Shown piece after piece: positions 52,310-61,406 of a DNA stretch of 64,000 nucleotides. A model generated the notes under the pieces. It saw only the letters and a program-made list of their open reading frames with translations. It did no database searches and was not told the origin of the DNA. The position numbers were made by a program, and so were the translations under genes. Source of the stretch: Sphingomonas sp. (lineage in GTDB: Bacteria; Pseudomonadota; Alphaproteobacteria; Sphingomonadales; Sphingomonadaceae). Position 1 is the stretch's first letter. Each line of letters starts with the position of its first letter. The DNA lies in contig JABDNH010000007.1 in the NCBI GenBank assembly GCA_013001055.1, positions 1-64,000 on the forward strand, read 5' to 3'.

Positions 52310-54081
52310 GCCCGCGACAAAGCCTCTGCCGCCACCATCCGCGCAAGGAAGGTCTGCCCGGTCGCCCGAAGCGCGCGCACGGCGTGATAAACATAGCGCG
52401 GAGGCAGGTGGCGCATGTCGCTGCCCTGCATCGCAAAAGCGCTCGCCAGCAGTGCAGACCCGGCATCGCCACGCTGCGCCGCAAGTTCCAGCGCATTGGT
52501 CATCGCGCTCGTGCGGGCAATGCCCATGTCGTAGTCGCCATCCAACTCCGCCAGTAACGCCGGGCTGATCCGCTCGAGACCGGCAAGCCCCGCCACCAGC
52601 ATCTTCGATCGTATCTGGCCTTCGCTTTCATCGCGGCGGATGAAATCCCGCACCCGGTCTTCTCTCAGGTCGAGCGAACGCGCGTCGATGACCGCAAGCG
52701 ACAGCAATCCCCACAGCGCATCGCCGTCATCTTCGTCGATCTGTGTCAGCACCGGCACCCAGGCCCCGATGGCATCTTCGAAGCCGCCCGTAATCATTGA
52801 TGATACCAATGCGGCGCCATCACCTGAGAGCGACGCACTCGGCATGATGCGCGCGGCTGCGCGTGCCGTCGTGGCGCGTGCACCCATGACTGCCAGCGGA
52901 TCGTCGCCCGCCGCAGCCCAAAGCCGGCGCATTGCCGCGATCCGATCTGCATTGCTCGCCGCTGTGTGCGCCAGGCGTAACTGCCAAGCGTCGAGGCTTC
53001 CGCGTTCGTTGGCATCGACCCCCGCATAAATGAGCGAATGGAAGTCGGTCATCGCCTGGCCCGAAAAGACGCCCATGCCGGCTGCGATCCGCGCCGAATC
53101 CAGCCGTTCTGCCGGATCGAGCAACGAGGCACGGGCGTGCCAGGCACGCAATTGTGGCTGCGCTCCATCAAGGAGGTTTTCCGGCAATGACAGGCCGGTC
53201 GACGTCGCCATTCCATAGCGCCACGCAGTGAGCCGCTGCGTCGCGTCCCATTCGATCGTTGTCGCGCGCCCTGTACCCGAGCCAGCACCCACCAGCTTTT
53301 CCGCAAGAGTCAGATCGATGCCGCCGATCCGGTCGCCCCGTCGTTCGCGGCGAATCGTTTCGACCGCCAGTTCGCCCTGCCCGATCAATGCTTCGCATAT
53401 TGCGTCGACCAGCGGCTCGGCCACCGGCTCGGCATCGTCGAGCGACGAGGGCACCGGACACAACGTCCCCATGTCCGATGTCGCAAGCGCCACTTGCAGC
53501 GCCATTTGCGACATGCGTGCATTGTACGAGCGTCGCGGCACGGTCGCCAACAGCAGACGCGCGGCGTCCGCTTCTCCCATCCGCAACAGCAGCCAGATGC
53601 GTTCGGCGATCCAGTCGCGCGTGTCGAAGCCCTGCGGTGTCGCCTGCGAAGCCAGCAGTGCATGGCGAAGGCCAATATGTGCCCAGCGGGACAGCAAGGG
53701 TGCGTCCATGTCGCGCATGAATGGTTGTGCCCACTCGCCGATTGCATTGGCGAACGGATCTTGCGCGAATGCGATCGCCCCGGTTGACGTGACCGCAGGC
53801 GCGGTTCCGATCTCGGTCGCTGCGTCCCCGTCGTCATCGTCATCGCGCTCGACTTGTGCGACCGCCACGTCGGCCGTCTCCTCGTCATCATCATCTTCGA
53901 CGACAGGCACAGTCGCGGGCGCAGGCGTAGGCTCTGGCACCCGCGGCTGGGGCGGCGGCGGTGGAGGAGGCGGATCGTCAAACCCGGGTGGCAACAACGA
54001 ATCCGGTCGGTCTTGCGCTAGCGCGGCGCCTGCCACCGCGACCGCAATGCCCGCAAGCAATGCGATCCGCTTATTCGGCAT
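52306..54081 (-). CDS. Exported helical-repeat protein of unknown function
   Basis: 591 residues from MPNKRIALLAGIAVAVAGAA (signal peptide to ~23). Residues 30-50 are proline-rich (DDPPPPPPPPQPRVPEP), 58-85 very acidic (EDDDDEETADVAVAQVERDD). From ~100 on it is all-helical with repeat-like units (AERIWLLLRMGEADAARLLL, ALQVALATSDMGTLC, LLDPAERLDSARIAAGMGVF). No catalytic motif seen. It overlaps a 54-residue membrane protein gene upstream and xerD downstream; such a gene beside xerD and aroK is usual in sphingomonads. Function unknown. Confidence 0.65.
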   Translation of the reverse strand: MPNKRIALLAGIAVAVAGAALAQDRPDSLLPPGFDDPPPPPPPPQPRVPEPTPAPATVPVVEDDDDEETADVAVAQVERDDDDDGDAATEIGTAPAVTSTGAIAFAQDPFANAIGEWAQPFMRDMDAPLLSRWAHIGLRHALLASQATPQGFDTRDWIAERIWLLLRMGEADAARLLLATVPRRSYNARMSQMALQVALATSDMGTLCPVPSSLDDAEPVAEPLVDAICEALIGQGELAVETIRRERRGDRIGGIDLTLAEKLVGAGSGTGRATTIEWDATQRLTAWRYGMATSTGLSLPENLLDGAQPQLRAWHARASLLDPAERLDSARIAAGMGVFSGQAMTDFHSLIYAGVDANERGSLDAWQLRLAHTAASNADRIAAMRRLWAAAGDDPLAVMGARATTARAAARIMPSASLSGDGAALVSSMITGGFEDAIGAWVPVLTQIDEDDGDALWGLLSLAVIDARSLDLREDRVRDFIRRDESEGQIRSKMLVAGLAGLERISPALLAELDGDYDMGIARTSAMTNALELAAQRGDAGSALLASAFAMQGSDMRHLPPRYVYHAVRALRATGQTFLARMVAAEALSRA

Positions 54082-54235
54082 CGCTCGCAATCTCTTCTTC
54101 GATCGTCTGTGTCGGTTGCGGCTCGACACTCGTCGACAGATAGACAGTCCCGCCGACCAGAAGGACGATGATGAACAGCAATACGAAGGGCACCTTTGAC
54201 CGGCGCGGCTTTGAGTAGGCAGATTGAAGTTTCAT
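54071..54235 (-). CDS. 54-residue single-pass membrane protein
   Basis: Too short for common ORF cut-offs. MKLQSAYSKPRRSKVPFVLL then a membrane helix (~16-33) and a short acidic tail PTQTIEEEIASDAE. Overlaps the start of the exported helical protein by 11 bases, which suggests coupling and a shared complex at the inner membrane. Start codon lies 45 bases from the divergent aroK. No family recognised. Confidence 0.6.
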   Translation of the reverse strand: MKLQSAYSKPRRSKVPFVLLFIIVLLVGGTVYLSTSVEPQPTQTIEEEIASDAE

Positions 54236-54280
54236 GATTGGGCTTTTGCCTTAGCTTTTTAAGTCAGTATAGCCCCTCTT

Positions 54281-54835
54281 ATGACCAAGTCGCTACTCCA
54301 GCGCCTCGATAAGCCCGTCGTTCTGGTGGGTTTGATGGGTGCCGGCAAATCCACCATCGGACGCCGCCTGGCGAAGCGGCTCGACCTGCCTTTCGTCGAC
54401 AGCGACGATGCGATCATCGATGCCTCGGGCTACACGCCAACGGAGATTTTCGAACGCTTCGGTGAAGAAGACTTTCGCGATGGCGAACGCCGCGTCGTCG
54501 CGCGCCTGATCGACGAAGGCGAAATTCAGGTGATCGCAACCGGCGGCGGTGCCTATACCGATGAACAAACCCGCAAGCTGTTGAACGAGCGCGCGATAAC
54601 CGTCTGGCTCGACGCCGAGATCGACATTCTGGCCGAACGGACCCGCCGCCCCGATACGCGTCCGCTTCTCAGGGGCGATGTGGAACAGCGCAAACGCATT
54701 CTCGCCGATCTCGCCGACAAGCGACGCGGCGACTATGCGAACGCACACCTCCATGTCCGCTCGGGCAAAGGTGCCCACGATGTCGTGGTGGATGCGATCG
54801 TCGATGCGCTAGCGGAGCATCTGGACGGACAATGA
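54281..54835 (+). CDS. aroK: Shikimate kinase
   Basis: 184 residues; phosphorylates shikimate with ATP. Walker A GLMGAGKSTIGRRLAKRLDL, substrate-binding DSDDAII and FRDGERRVV, ATGGGAYTDEQTR, lid RRPDTRPLLRGD. Overlaps aroB by four bases. Confidence 0.97.
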   Translation: MTKSLLQRLDKPVVLVGLMGAGKSTIGRRLAKRLDLPFVDSDDAIIDASGYTPTEIFERFGEEDFRDGERRVVARLIDEGEIQVIATGGGAYTDEQTRKLLNERAITVWLDAEIDILAERTRRPDTRPLLRGDVEQRKRILADLADKRRGDYANAHLHVRSGKGAHDVVVDAIVDALAEHLDGQ

Positions 54836-55911
54836 GCGAAATCTTCCTCGATGACGGCCAGGGCGGCAAAAGCCGCGCCTTGATCGGCGCGCTCGGCGAT
54901 CATGCCGAAGATATCATGGCGCTCGCGGGCTCCGACAAACCGCTTCCCTGCGTCACTGACGAACATATCTGGTCGCTGCATGGCAGCCGTGTCGCCGACA
55001 TCTTGCCGCTCGATCCGATTTTCGTGCCGCGAGGCGAAGACGCCAAGAACTGGGCCCAACTCGCCTCCGTCATCAGCGCGGTTGCCTGCCAGAACCATCC
55101 GCGCGGGCGCCCCATCATCTCACTTGGTGGCGGTGCCGTTGGCGATCTCGCCGGCCTCGCGGCCGCCCTCTATCGTCGCGGCACGCCGATCATCCATATC
55201 CCGACGACGCTTCTGGCGCAGGTTGACAGCGCCGTCGGCGGCAAGACCGCCATCGATGCCGAAGGTGAAAAGAACCTCGTCGGCGCTTTCCACGCGCCCG
55301 CGCTCGTGGTTGCCGATCCCGACTTTCTCACCACACTCGATGCCCGCCAGATGCGCGCCGGCATGGCCGAGATTGTCAAGTACGGCGCCATTGCCGATGC
55401 GGACTTCTTTGACTGGATCGGCCGCCATGGCCGCGCCGTGCTCGCCGCTGATCCCAACGCCTGCGCCGAAGCCGCCGGGCGCTGCATCCGGATGAAGGCC
55501 GCCGCGGTCGAAGGCGATGTCGAAGACAGGACGGGCCAGCGCGCCCTGCTGAACTTCGGCCACACCTTTGGCCATGCCATCGAAAGCATCGCCGGCCTTG
55601 GCACCGTGCTCCACGGCGAAGCGGTGTCCGTCGGCATGCTGCTTGCCGCGCGCTTCAGCGCTGCCGCGGGCCGCTGCAACATGGAGACCCCCGAACAGCT
55701 CGATGCGTTGCTACGCCATCTCGAACTGCCGTCGCGCCTCGATCACGTAGGGCTTGGCGGACAGGCCCCGGCGCTGTTCGAACCAATGCTCAAGGACAAA
55801 AAGAACGAGAGCGAAAACGTCACGCTCATCCTGCTCGAACGGATCGGCAAGGCCGTTCGCGTAACCGACATGCCGCGGCGCCAATTACGCGATTTCTTGA
55901 GCGCCGCCTAA
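54832..55911 (+). CDS. aroB: 3-dehydroquinate synthase
   Basis: 359 residues; NAD- and metal-dependent cyclisation of DAHP. SLGGGAVGDLAGLAAALYRR, PTTLLAQVDSAVGGKTAIDA, KNLVGAFHAPALVV, metal-site LLNFGHTFGHAIESI and LHGEAVSVGM, KKDKKNES-type lysines near the end. Overlaps aroK at its start and the antiporter gene at its end (four bases, convergent). Confidence 0.97.
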   Translation: MSEIFLDDGQGGKSRALIGALGDHAEDIMALAGSDKPLPCVTDEHIWSLHGSRVADILPLDPIFVPRGEDAKNWAQLASVISAVACQNHPRGRPIISLGGGAVGDLAGLAAALYRRGTPIIHIPTTLLAQVDSAVGGKTAIDAEGEKNLVGAFHAPALVVADPDFLTTLDARQMRAGMAEIVKYGAIADADFFDWIGRHGRAVLAADPNACAEAAGRCIRMKAAAVEGDVEDRTGQRALLNFGHTFGHAIESIAGLGTVLHGEAVSVGMLLAARFSAAAGRCNMETPEQLDALLRHLELPSRLDHVGLGGQAPALFEPMLKDKKNESENVTLILLERIGKAVRVTDMPRRQLRDFLSAA

Positions 55912-57707
55912 TCGTCTTCCGCTTCCGGCATCGAGCGATCGGCGTTGAATGACAAGTCCTTCCCGGCGTGGAGATCGCCGGTTTCGCTTTGCCGTTCCAG
56001 CCGCTCTTCATCCCGGCGGCGATACTCGCGCTCGACACGTTCCGCTTCATCCTGTGAAAAACCGAGCTCGGTCAGTGCCGCCTTGCCCATCAATATCGCG
56101 CTCTCGAAAAGCTCCCTGATGCAAAATGCCAGGTCCAGCCCGTCAAGGTCGAGGGTATGGCGACGATCGAAGCTGCGCACCATGACGGCGGCTTGCGGGA
56201 ACGCTTCCATCGCCGCTTCGATCGCGTTGGCGGTCAGATCCTGCTTGTCGTTGCAGAACAGGATAGCACGCGCATTTTCACCGCCGGCTGTCCGCAGCAG
56301 GTCGACGCGGGTGCCATCGCCATAATAGACCTTGGTGCCGAATTCTTCCGACAACTCTATCTGGTCCTGCTTCTTGTCGATCAGGGTGACGCCGATATTC
56401 TTGGCCTGCAGCATCTGCGCGACGGTTTGCCCGAACCGGCCATAGCCAACGACGATGACCGATCCCTTGGGTGCTTTTTCGGGTCCGTCCATGTCCTTTT
56501 CATCGGCCCCGTGTCGCGCTTCCAGCCAATCGATCAACATCATCAGGAACGGCGTCGCCGCCATCGTCAACGTGATGCAGGCGGTAAAGAGAGACGCCGC
56601 CTCGTTCTCGATCAGCAAGGCGCCGGTCGCTTGTGCCAGCAGCACGAAACCGAATTCGCCCGCCTGACTAAGCAGCAGGCCCAGGCGCAGTGCCCCGAAA
56701 GGCTCCATCCCGAACGCGCGGCCCAGCGCGGTGATGATCGTCCCTTTGACGACGATGATCATCGCGGCGACCCCGACGACCATCATGGGCCGCTCCGCAA
56801 TCGCGCCTAGGTCAAGCAGCATGCCCACCGACAGGAAGAAAAAGCCCAGCAGGATGGAGCGGAACGGCTCGACATCGCTTTCCAGCTCGTGGCGATAGGG
56901 GCTTTCAGCCAGCATGACCCCAGCAACGAACGCGCCCAATGCTGTCGACAGGCCAAGGAAATGCATCAAAGATGCCGCGCCAACGACGGTAAACAGTCCC
57001 GCCACCACGAACAGTTCGCGTTCCCCCAACCGGCCGATCAGCCGGAACATCGGGTTCATGACAAAACGGCCGGCGAGAATGAGGCCCACGATCGCACCTA
57101 CCGTATACAGCGCCAGCATCCAACCCGGCGGGTCTTCGGCTGCGGACGGGGCGCGGCTCAAAGCAGCGATGATCGTGATCAGCGGGACGATCGAGACGTC
57201 CTGTAGCAACAACACCGAAAACGCACGCTCCCCATAGGGTTGGTGCAATTCGCCGGTCGAACGCAGCATGGGCAAGACCTGCGCAGTCGAGGACAGGCTC
57301 AAAGACAGACCGATTGCGATACTGGCCTCGATGGTGAAACCGGCGACCAGGTGGATCAGCGCCGCCAGCGCTATGCCGCAAGTAATGACCTGCACGACCC
57401 CAAGCCCGAATATGTCGCGGCGCAGGCGCCACAGGCGGCTGGGATGTAGCTCGAGCCCGACGATGAACAGCAGCAGGGCGATCCCGAACTCGGAAATCGC
57501 CATGATGTTTTCCGCATTGCCCACCAGGCCGAGCACACCGGGCCCGATGATCGCCCCGCCGAGGATATAGCCAAGCGTTGCACCGAGGCCGAGACGACGA
57601 AAAATCGTGACGAACACAAGCGCCGCGCCGAGCATGATCGCGCCGTCGACGAGCAGGGCGCCGGTATCCTCACCGCCGCCCGCAGCCAACAGATATTCAA
57701 GCGGCAT
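55908..57707 (-). CDS. CPA2 monovalent cation:proton antiporter with TrkA-N domain (KefB-like)
   Basis: 599 residues. About 12 membrane helices in residues 10-385 (for example GATLGYILGGAIIGPGVLGL, FGIALLLFIVGLELHPSRLW, LSLSLSSTAQVLPMLRSTGE), then a cytoplasmic TrkA-N/RCK domain with VIVVGYGRFGQTVAQMLQAK and a charged tail (RVEREYRRRDEERLERQS). Glutathione-adduct-gated K+ efflux is the role of KefB/KefC; regulation here is not shown. Start MPLEYLLA overlaps the upstream gene by one base. Confidence 0.9.
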   Translation of the reverse strand: MPLEYLLAAGGGEDTGALLVDGAIMLGAALVFVTIFRRLGLGATLGYILGGAIIGPGVLGLVGNAENIMAISEFGIALLLFIVGLELHPSRLWRLRRDIFGLGVVQVITCGIALAALIHLVAGFTIEASIAIGLSLSLSSTAQVLPMLRSTGELHQPYGERAFSVLLLQDVSIVPLITIIAALSRAPSAAEDPPGWMLALYTVGAIVGLILAGRFVMNPMFRLIGRLGERELFVVAGLFTVVGAASLMHFLGLSTALGAFVAGVMLAESPYRHELESDVEPFRSILLGFFFLSVGMLLDLGAIAERPMMVVGVAAMIIVVKGTIITALGRAFGMEPFGALRLGLLLSQAGEFGFVLLAQATGALLIENEAASLFTACITLTMAATPFLMMLIDWLEARHGADEKDMDGPEKAPKGSVIVVGYGRFGQTVAQMLQAKNIGVTLIDKKQDQIELSEEFGTKVYYGDGTRVDLLRTAGGENARAILFCNDKQDLTANAIEAAMEAFPQAAVMVRSFDRRHTLDLDGLDLAFCIRELFESAILMGKAALTELGFSQDEAERVEREYRRRDEERLERQSETGDLHAGKDLSFNADRSMPEAEDD

Positions 57708-58138
57708 CACCCTTGCTCCTTCAGTGCAGCAACCAGCGCCCGGAACGGCAACAGGATCGCATCGTGCCGGCCGGGCCGGAACCTGGCAGGCTCCAGTGCC
57801 TGGATACCGGGCCATTCACCCGGATCATCGCGTCGTCCCGCCAGCCAGTCGGCAATCGCCTTTTCTGCAGCGCCCGCAGTGGCAAGGTCGGTCCCGATGG
57901 CATGCCGAGCCATCAGCGCGGTTGCAGCCTGCCCGAACGCACAAGCTTCGACCGCCAGCGCAAGTTCCGAAACCGCACCGACCTCGCTGCGAATATCGAG
58001 CCTAAGCCGGCTCCCGCATGTCGGAGCGCGCAATTCGACGCGGGCATCGTTCGGATCGAGTTCGGCAGGCGGCGGCACCGAAGCCGCAAGGCGCAATATC
58101 TCGCGCGTGTAGAGCGGTGGCTTCACGCCCGGCGCCAT
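57707..58138 (-). CDS. IscU/NifU-N-like Fe-S scaffold protein lacking the third cysteine
   Basis: 143 residues. IscU-fold landmarks: REILRLAASVPPPAEL, PTCGSRLRLDI (first Cys), AVEACAFGQAATALMARHAI (second Cys). Where IscU has a third cysteine (xxCxLLPW), this protein reads RHDAILLPFRALVAALK. It may bind a cluster with other ligands or have lost scaffold activity. Overlaps cysS by 16 bases and kefB-like by one, so all three are coupled. Confidence 0.65.
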   Translation of the reverse strand: MAPGVKPPLYTREILRLAASVPPPAELDPNDARVELRAPTCGSRLRLDIRSEVGAVSELALAVEACAFGQAATALMARHAIGTDLATAGAAEKAIADWLAGRRDDPGEWPGIQALEPARFRPGRHDAILLPFRALVAALKEQG

Positions 58139-59433
58139 GTCGTCCCTTCGGGTCCGTCTTCGAGCAGGATGCCGTCTGCGGCGAGCTCGTCGCGAATGCG
58201 ATCCGCGGTCGCAAAGTCGCGATCCCTCTTGGCTTGCGCGCGTGCTTCGATCTTGGCGTCGATGTCGGCATCATCGCCGTCACCGCCGCCCTTGAACCAG
58301 TTCTCCGCAGTCTCCCCGAGCAGACCGAGCAACCCGGCGCTGGCTTTGAGCGTCGCCGGATCGTCGATCTGACCGAGCCGCGAAAGTGCCAGCGGTGTGT
58401 TGAGATCGTCACCAAGCGCGTCGACGACACCGTCATCGACTTTTCCGGGCGCGGCCTCACCGACCTTGCGATAAAGCCCATCTAGCGTCGCGCGCGACTG
58501 CTCGATCAGCTTCGCCGTCCAGGGCAGCGGCTGGCGATAATGCGCCGATAGCAGTGCAAGACGCAGGACTTCACCCTTATGTTCTTTCAGCAATTCATTC
58601 GGCGTCACCACATTGCCAAGCGACTTGGACATCTTCTCTGCGCCCATGTCGACGAACCCATTATGCACCCAGTAGCGCGCCAGCGGCGAACCGTGCGTGC
58701 AGCGGCTCTGCGTGATCTCGTTTTCGTGGTGCGGAAATATGAGGTCGAGCCCGCCGCCGTGAATATCGATTGTCTCGCCCAGATGCGCGCGGATCATGGC
58801 CGAACATTCGATATGCCACCCCGGACGCCCGCGACCCCAAGGACTGTCGAAACCGATCACGCCCTCATCGGACGGCTTCCACAACACGAAATCGGCCGGG
58901 TCCTTCTTGTAGGGCGCCACTTCGACACGCGCGCCCGCGATCATCTGTTCACGGTCGCGGCGCGACAGCGCGCCATAATCCGGGTCGCTCGGCACGGAAA
59001 ACAGCACATGGCCATCGGCCTCGTACGCGTGCCCCTTTTCGATCAGCGCTTCGATCATCGCGATCATCGGGCCGATTTCTTCGGTCGCGTGCGGCGCGCT
59101 CGTCGGCGGCGCGACACCCAGCGCGCCCATGTCCTCAAGGTAGAAGCGCTCATAGCGTTCGGTGATCACGGAAGTTTCGACGCCCTCTTCCGCCGCCTTG
59201 GCGATGATCTTGTCGTCGATATCGGTGATATTGCGGGCATAGACGAGACTATCTGCGCCATGATGGTGCCGGATGAGCCGCGCGAGCGTGTCGAAGATAA
59301 CAGGCGGCCGCGCGTTGCCGATATGGGCGCGCCCATACACCGTGGGCCCGCACACATACATGGTAATGCGCGCAGGGTCGGCCGGCACGAAATCGCGCTT
59401 TTCGCGGGCCATCGTGTCGTGCAGACGGATCAC
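58123..59433 (-). CDS. cysS: Cysteinyl-tRNA synthetase
   Basis: 436 residues from GTG at 59433 (GTGA overlap with cvpA stop). Class I signature GRAHIGNARP, zinc site Cys in YVCGPTVYG, RPGWHIECSAMI and HHENEITQS, KMSKSLGN loop. Full length. C-terminal acidic tail (GGGDGDDADIDAKIEARAQA) is normal for the family's anticodon-binding end. Confidence 0.97.
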   Translation of the reverse strand: MIRLHDTMAREKRDFVPADPARITMYVCGPTVYGRAHIGNARPPVIFDTLARLIRHHHGADSLVYARNITDIDDKIIAKAAEEGVETSVITERYERFYLEDMGALGVAPPTSAPHATEEIGPMIAMIEALIEKGHAYEADGHVLFSVPSDPDYGALSRRDREQMIAGARVEVAPYKKDPADFVLWKPSDEGVIGFDSPWGRGRPGWHIECSAMIRAHLGETIDIHGGGLDLIFPHHENEITQSRCTHGSPLARYWVHNGFVDMGAEKMSKSLGNVVTPNELLKEHKGEVLRLALLSAHYRQPLPWTAKLIEQSRATLDGLYRKVGEAAPGKVDDGVVDALGDDLNTPLALSRLGQIDDPATLKASAGLLGLLGETAENWFKGGGDGDDADIDAKIEARAQAKRDRDFATADRIRDELAADGILLEDGPEGTTWRRA

Positions 59434-59942
59434 AGCAGCCCACCTTCGATTGCGCGTTGTTCCTCCACCCAATCTACCACGGCAAGGCTGGTCGCGTTGA
59501 GGAGTGAATAGGTCTGGCTGTCGCGGATCCAGTCGGGTCGTTCGCTGTCGACACCATAAAAACCGTTATAGGCAAAGCTGAACGCCATGAAGAGCAGCGT
59601 GGAAATCAGCAGCCCCTTGATCATCCCGAACCCGCCACCAAGAAGCCGATCGACCGGGCCGACGATCGACTGGCGCGTGCGCTTGCCCAGCCTGTTCGCC
59701 AGCAGTTTGAAAACGATATAGGTTGGCAGGAACAGGACGATGAAGGCCAGCGCCGCCGCGCCCGCGACCGTACCGACCGTATCGGCCAAGGCGAGGGTCA
59801 CGGTGCCGTGGAACAGCTTCAACGCCACCACCCCCGCGACCCAGGCGAACAGCGCCAATACCTCGTGTACGAAGCCGCGCAGGAACCCCAATATGGTGCC
59901 CCCGCCAAGCAGAAAGATCACGATAATGTCCATTGCCGTCAT
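59430..59942 (-). CDS. cvpA: CvpA family membrane protein
   Basis: 170 residues with four membrane helices at ~5-25, 30-50, 65-90 and 105-125. Family motifs: GGTILGFLRGFVHEVLALFA and GFGMIKGLLISTLLFMAFSF. Linked to colicin V production, envelope homeostasis and biofilm in other bacteria; mechanism unknown. Coupled to cysS by a four-base overlap; radA ends 49 bases upstream. Confidence 0.9.
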   Translation of the reverse strand: MTAMDIIVIFLLGGGTILGFLRGFVHEVLALFAWVAGVVALKLFHGTVTLALADTVGTVAGAAALAFIVLFLPTYIVFKLLANRLGKRTRQSIVGPVDRLLGGGFGMIKGLLISTLLFMAFSFAYNGFYGVDSERPDWIRDSQTYSLLNATSLAVVDWVEEQRAIEGGLL

Positions 59943-59991
59943 GTGAGGCGGGCTAGCGGGCTTTGACGGCCGCTTCCAGCCCTAACGACCC

Positions 59992-61362
59992 CTATCGGCC
60001 CAATATTCGATCGACGAGCTGTCCCAACCGTTCGAAATAGGCCGCCTGGAGGCCGGCCGGCGCTTCACTCAACTTCGGGCTCCAGGAGCTTTCGAAGCCC
60101 AGCTTCGCCGCTTCCTTCAACCGCAGCGCGCCATGCGCCACCGGCCGCAATTCGCCCGACAGCGCCACTTCACCCAGGATGACGGTCCCGCCGGGGATGG
60201 GTCGTTCGCTCAGTGCCGACACCAGCGCCGCCGCTACTGCAAGATCTGCCGCCGGATCCGACAAGCGGTAACCGCCCGCCACGTTGAGATAGACTTCGGT
60301 TGAGGCGAAGCTGACGCCGCATCGCGCTTCCAAGACTGCCAATAGCATCGCCAGTCGCGATGAATCCCAGCCGACCGCCGATCGGCGCGGAGTCGCTCCG
60401 CTCGCCAGCCGCACGGTAAGGGCTTGCAATTCCACCAGCACCGGTCGCGTGCCCTCAAGCGCCGGAAAGACGACCGTGCCACTCACCTCTTCCGCGCGTT
60501 CGGTCAGGAACAGGGCGCTCGGGTTGGCAACCTCGCTCAGACCCTTTCCTTCCATCGCAAACACGCCAATTTCGTCGGTGCCGCCAAAACGGTTCTTGAC
60601 CGCACGCAGGATGCGATACTGATGGCTTCGTTCGCCCTCGAAGCCGAGCACCGTGTCGACCATATGTTCAAGCACGCGCGGCCCTGCGATATTGCCGTCT
60701 TTGGTCACGTGCCCGACCAAAAGCAGCGCTGAGCCTTTCTCCTTGGCAAAACGCACGAGTTCATGCGCCGAGGCGCGGACCTGGCTGACCGTGCCGGGCG
60801 CGCCTTCGATCATGTCCGAATGCATCGTCTGGATGGAATCGATCACCAGGAAGTCGGGCGCGTCTTCCTCCTCACCCAGTGTCGTCAGTATATCGCGTAC
60901 GCTGGTCGCCGCCGCCAGCTTGAGCGGCGCATCGCCAAGCCCCAGCCGCCGTGCCCGCAACCGCACCTGGTCCGCTGCTTCTTCGCCGGAAATATAGATG
61001 GAGCGTTTGCCCGCCGCCGCTAACCGCGCTGCCACCTGCAACAGCAAAGTCGACTTGCCGATCCCTGGATCGCCGCCGATCAGCGTCGCCGACCCCGGCA
61101 CCAGCCCGCCGCCGATGGCCCGGTCGAATTCGGCGATACCGGTCTGCATTCGCGCCGGCAACGCGACTTCATCATCGAGCCCGACGAAGCTGATCCGCCG
61201 GCCGCCGCCTTGTAGGTTGTGCTTCTTGGTAAAGGTGGTGACGACATTGCTGGCGTCTTCCACCAGCGTGTTCCATTCCGCGCAATCGGCGCATTGCCCC
61301 TGCCAACGTGTCGCGATCGAACCGCAGGCCTGGCAGACATATCGCTTCTTGGGTTTCGCCAT
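59992..61362 (-). CDS. radA: DNA repair protein RadA
   Basis: 456 residues; hexameric helicase that extends D-loops in recombination. Zinc finger YVCQACGSIATRWQGQCADC, Walker A LIGGDPGIGKSTLLLQVAAR, KNRFGGTDEIGVFAM (RadA KNRFG motif) and a C-terminal Lon-like domain (VAGGYRLSDPAADLAVAAAL, GEVALSGELRPVAHGALR). Start MAKPKKRYVC at 61362. First gene of the radA-cvpA-cysS-IscU-like-antiporter run. Confidence 0.97.
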   Translation of the reverse strand: MAKPKKRYVCQACGSIATRWQGQCADCAEWNTLVEDASNVVTTFTKKHNLQGGGRRISFVGLDDEVALPARMQTGIAEFDRAIGGGLVPGSATLIGGDPGIGKSTLLLQVAARLAAAGKRSIYISGEEAADQVRLRARRLGLGDAPLKLAAATSVRDILTTLGEEEDAPDFLVIDSIQTMHSDMIEGAPGTVSQVRASAHELVRFAKEKGSALLLVGHVTKDGNIAGPRVLEHMVDTVLGFEGERSHQYRILRAVKNRFGGTDEIGVFAMEGKGLSEVANPSALFLTERAEEVSGTVVFPALEGTRPVLVELQALTVRLASGATPRRSAVGWDSSRLAMLLAVLEARCGVSFASTEVYLNVAGGYRLSDPAADLAVAAALVSALSERPIPGGTVILGEVALSGELRPVAHGALRLKEAAKLGFESSWSPKLSEAPAGLQAAYFERLGQLVDRILGR

Positions 61363-61406
61363 GACCAAGCGGTATCAGAACAAACAAGGAACGAAAAGCC
61401 CTATTG

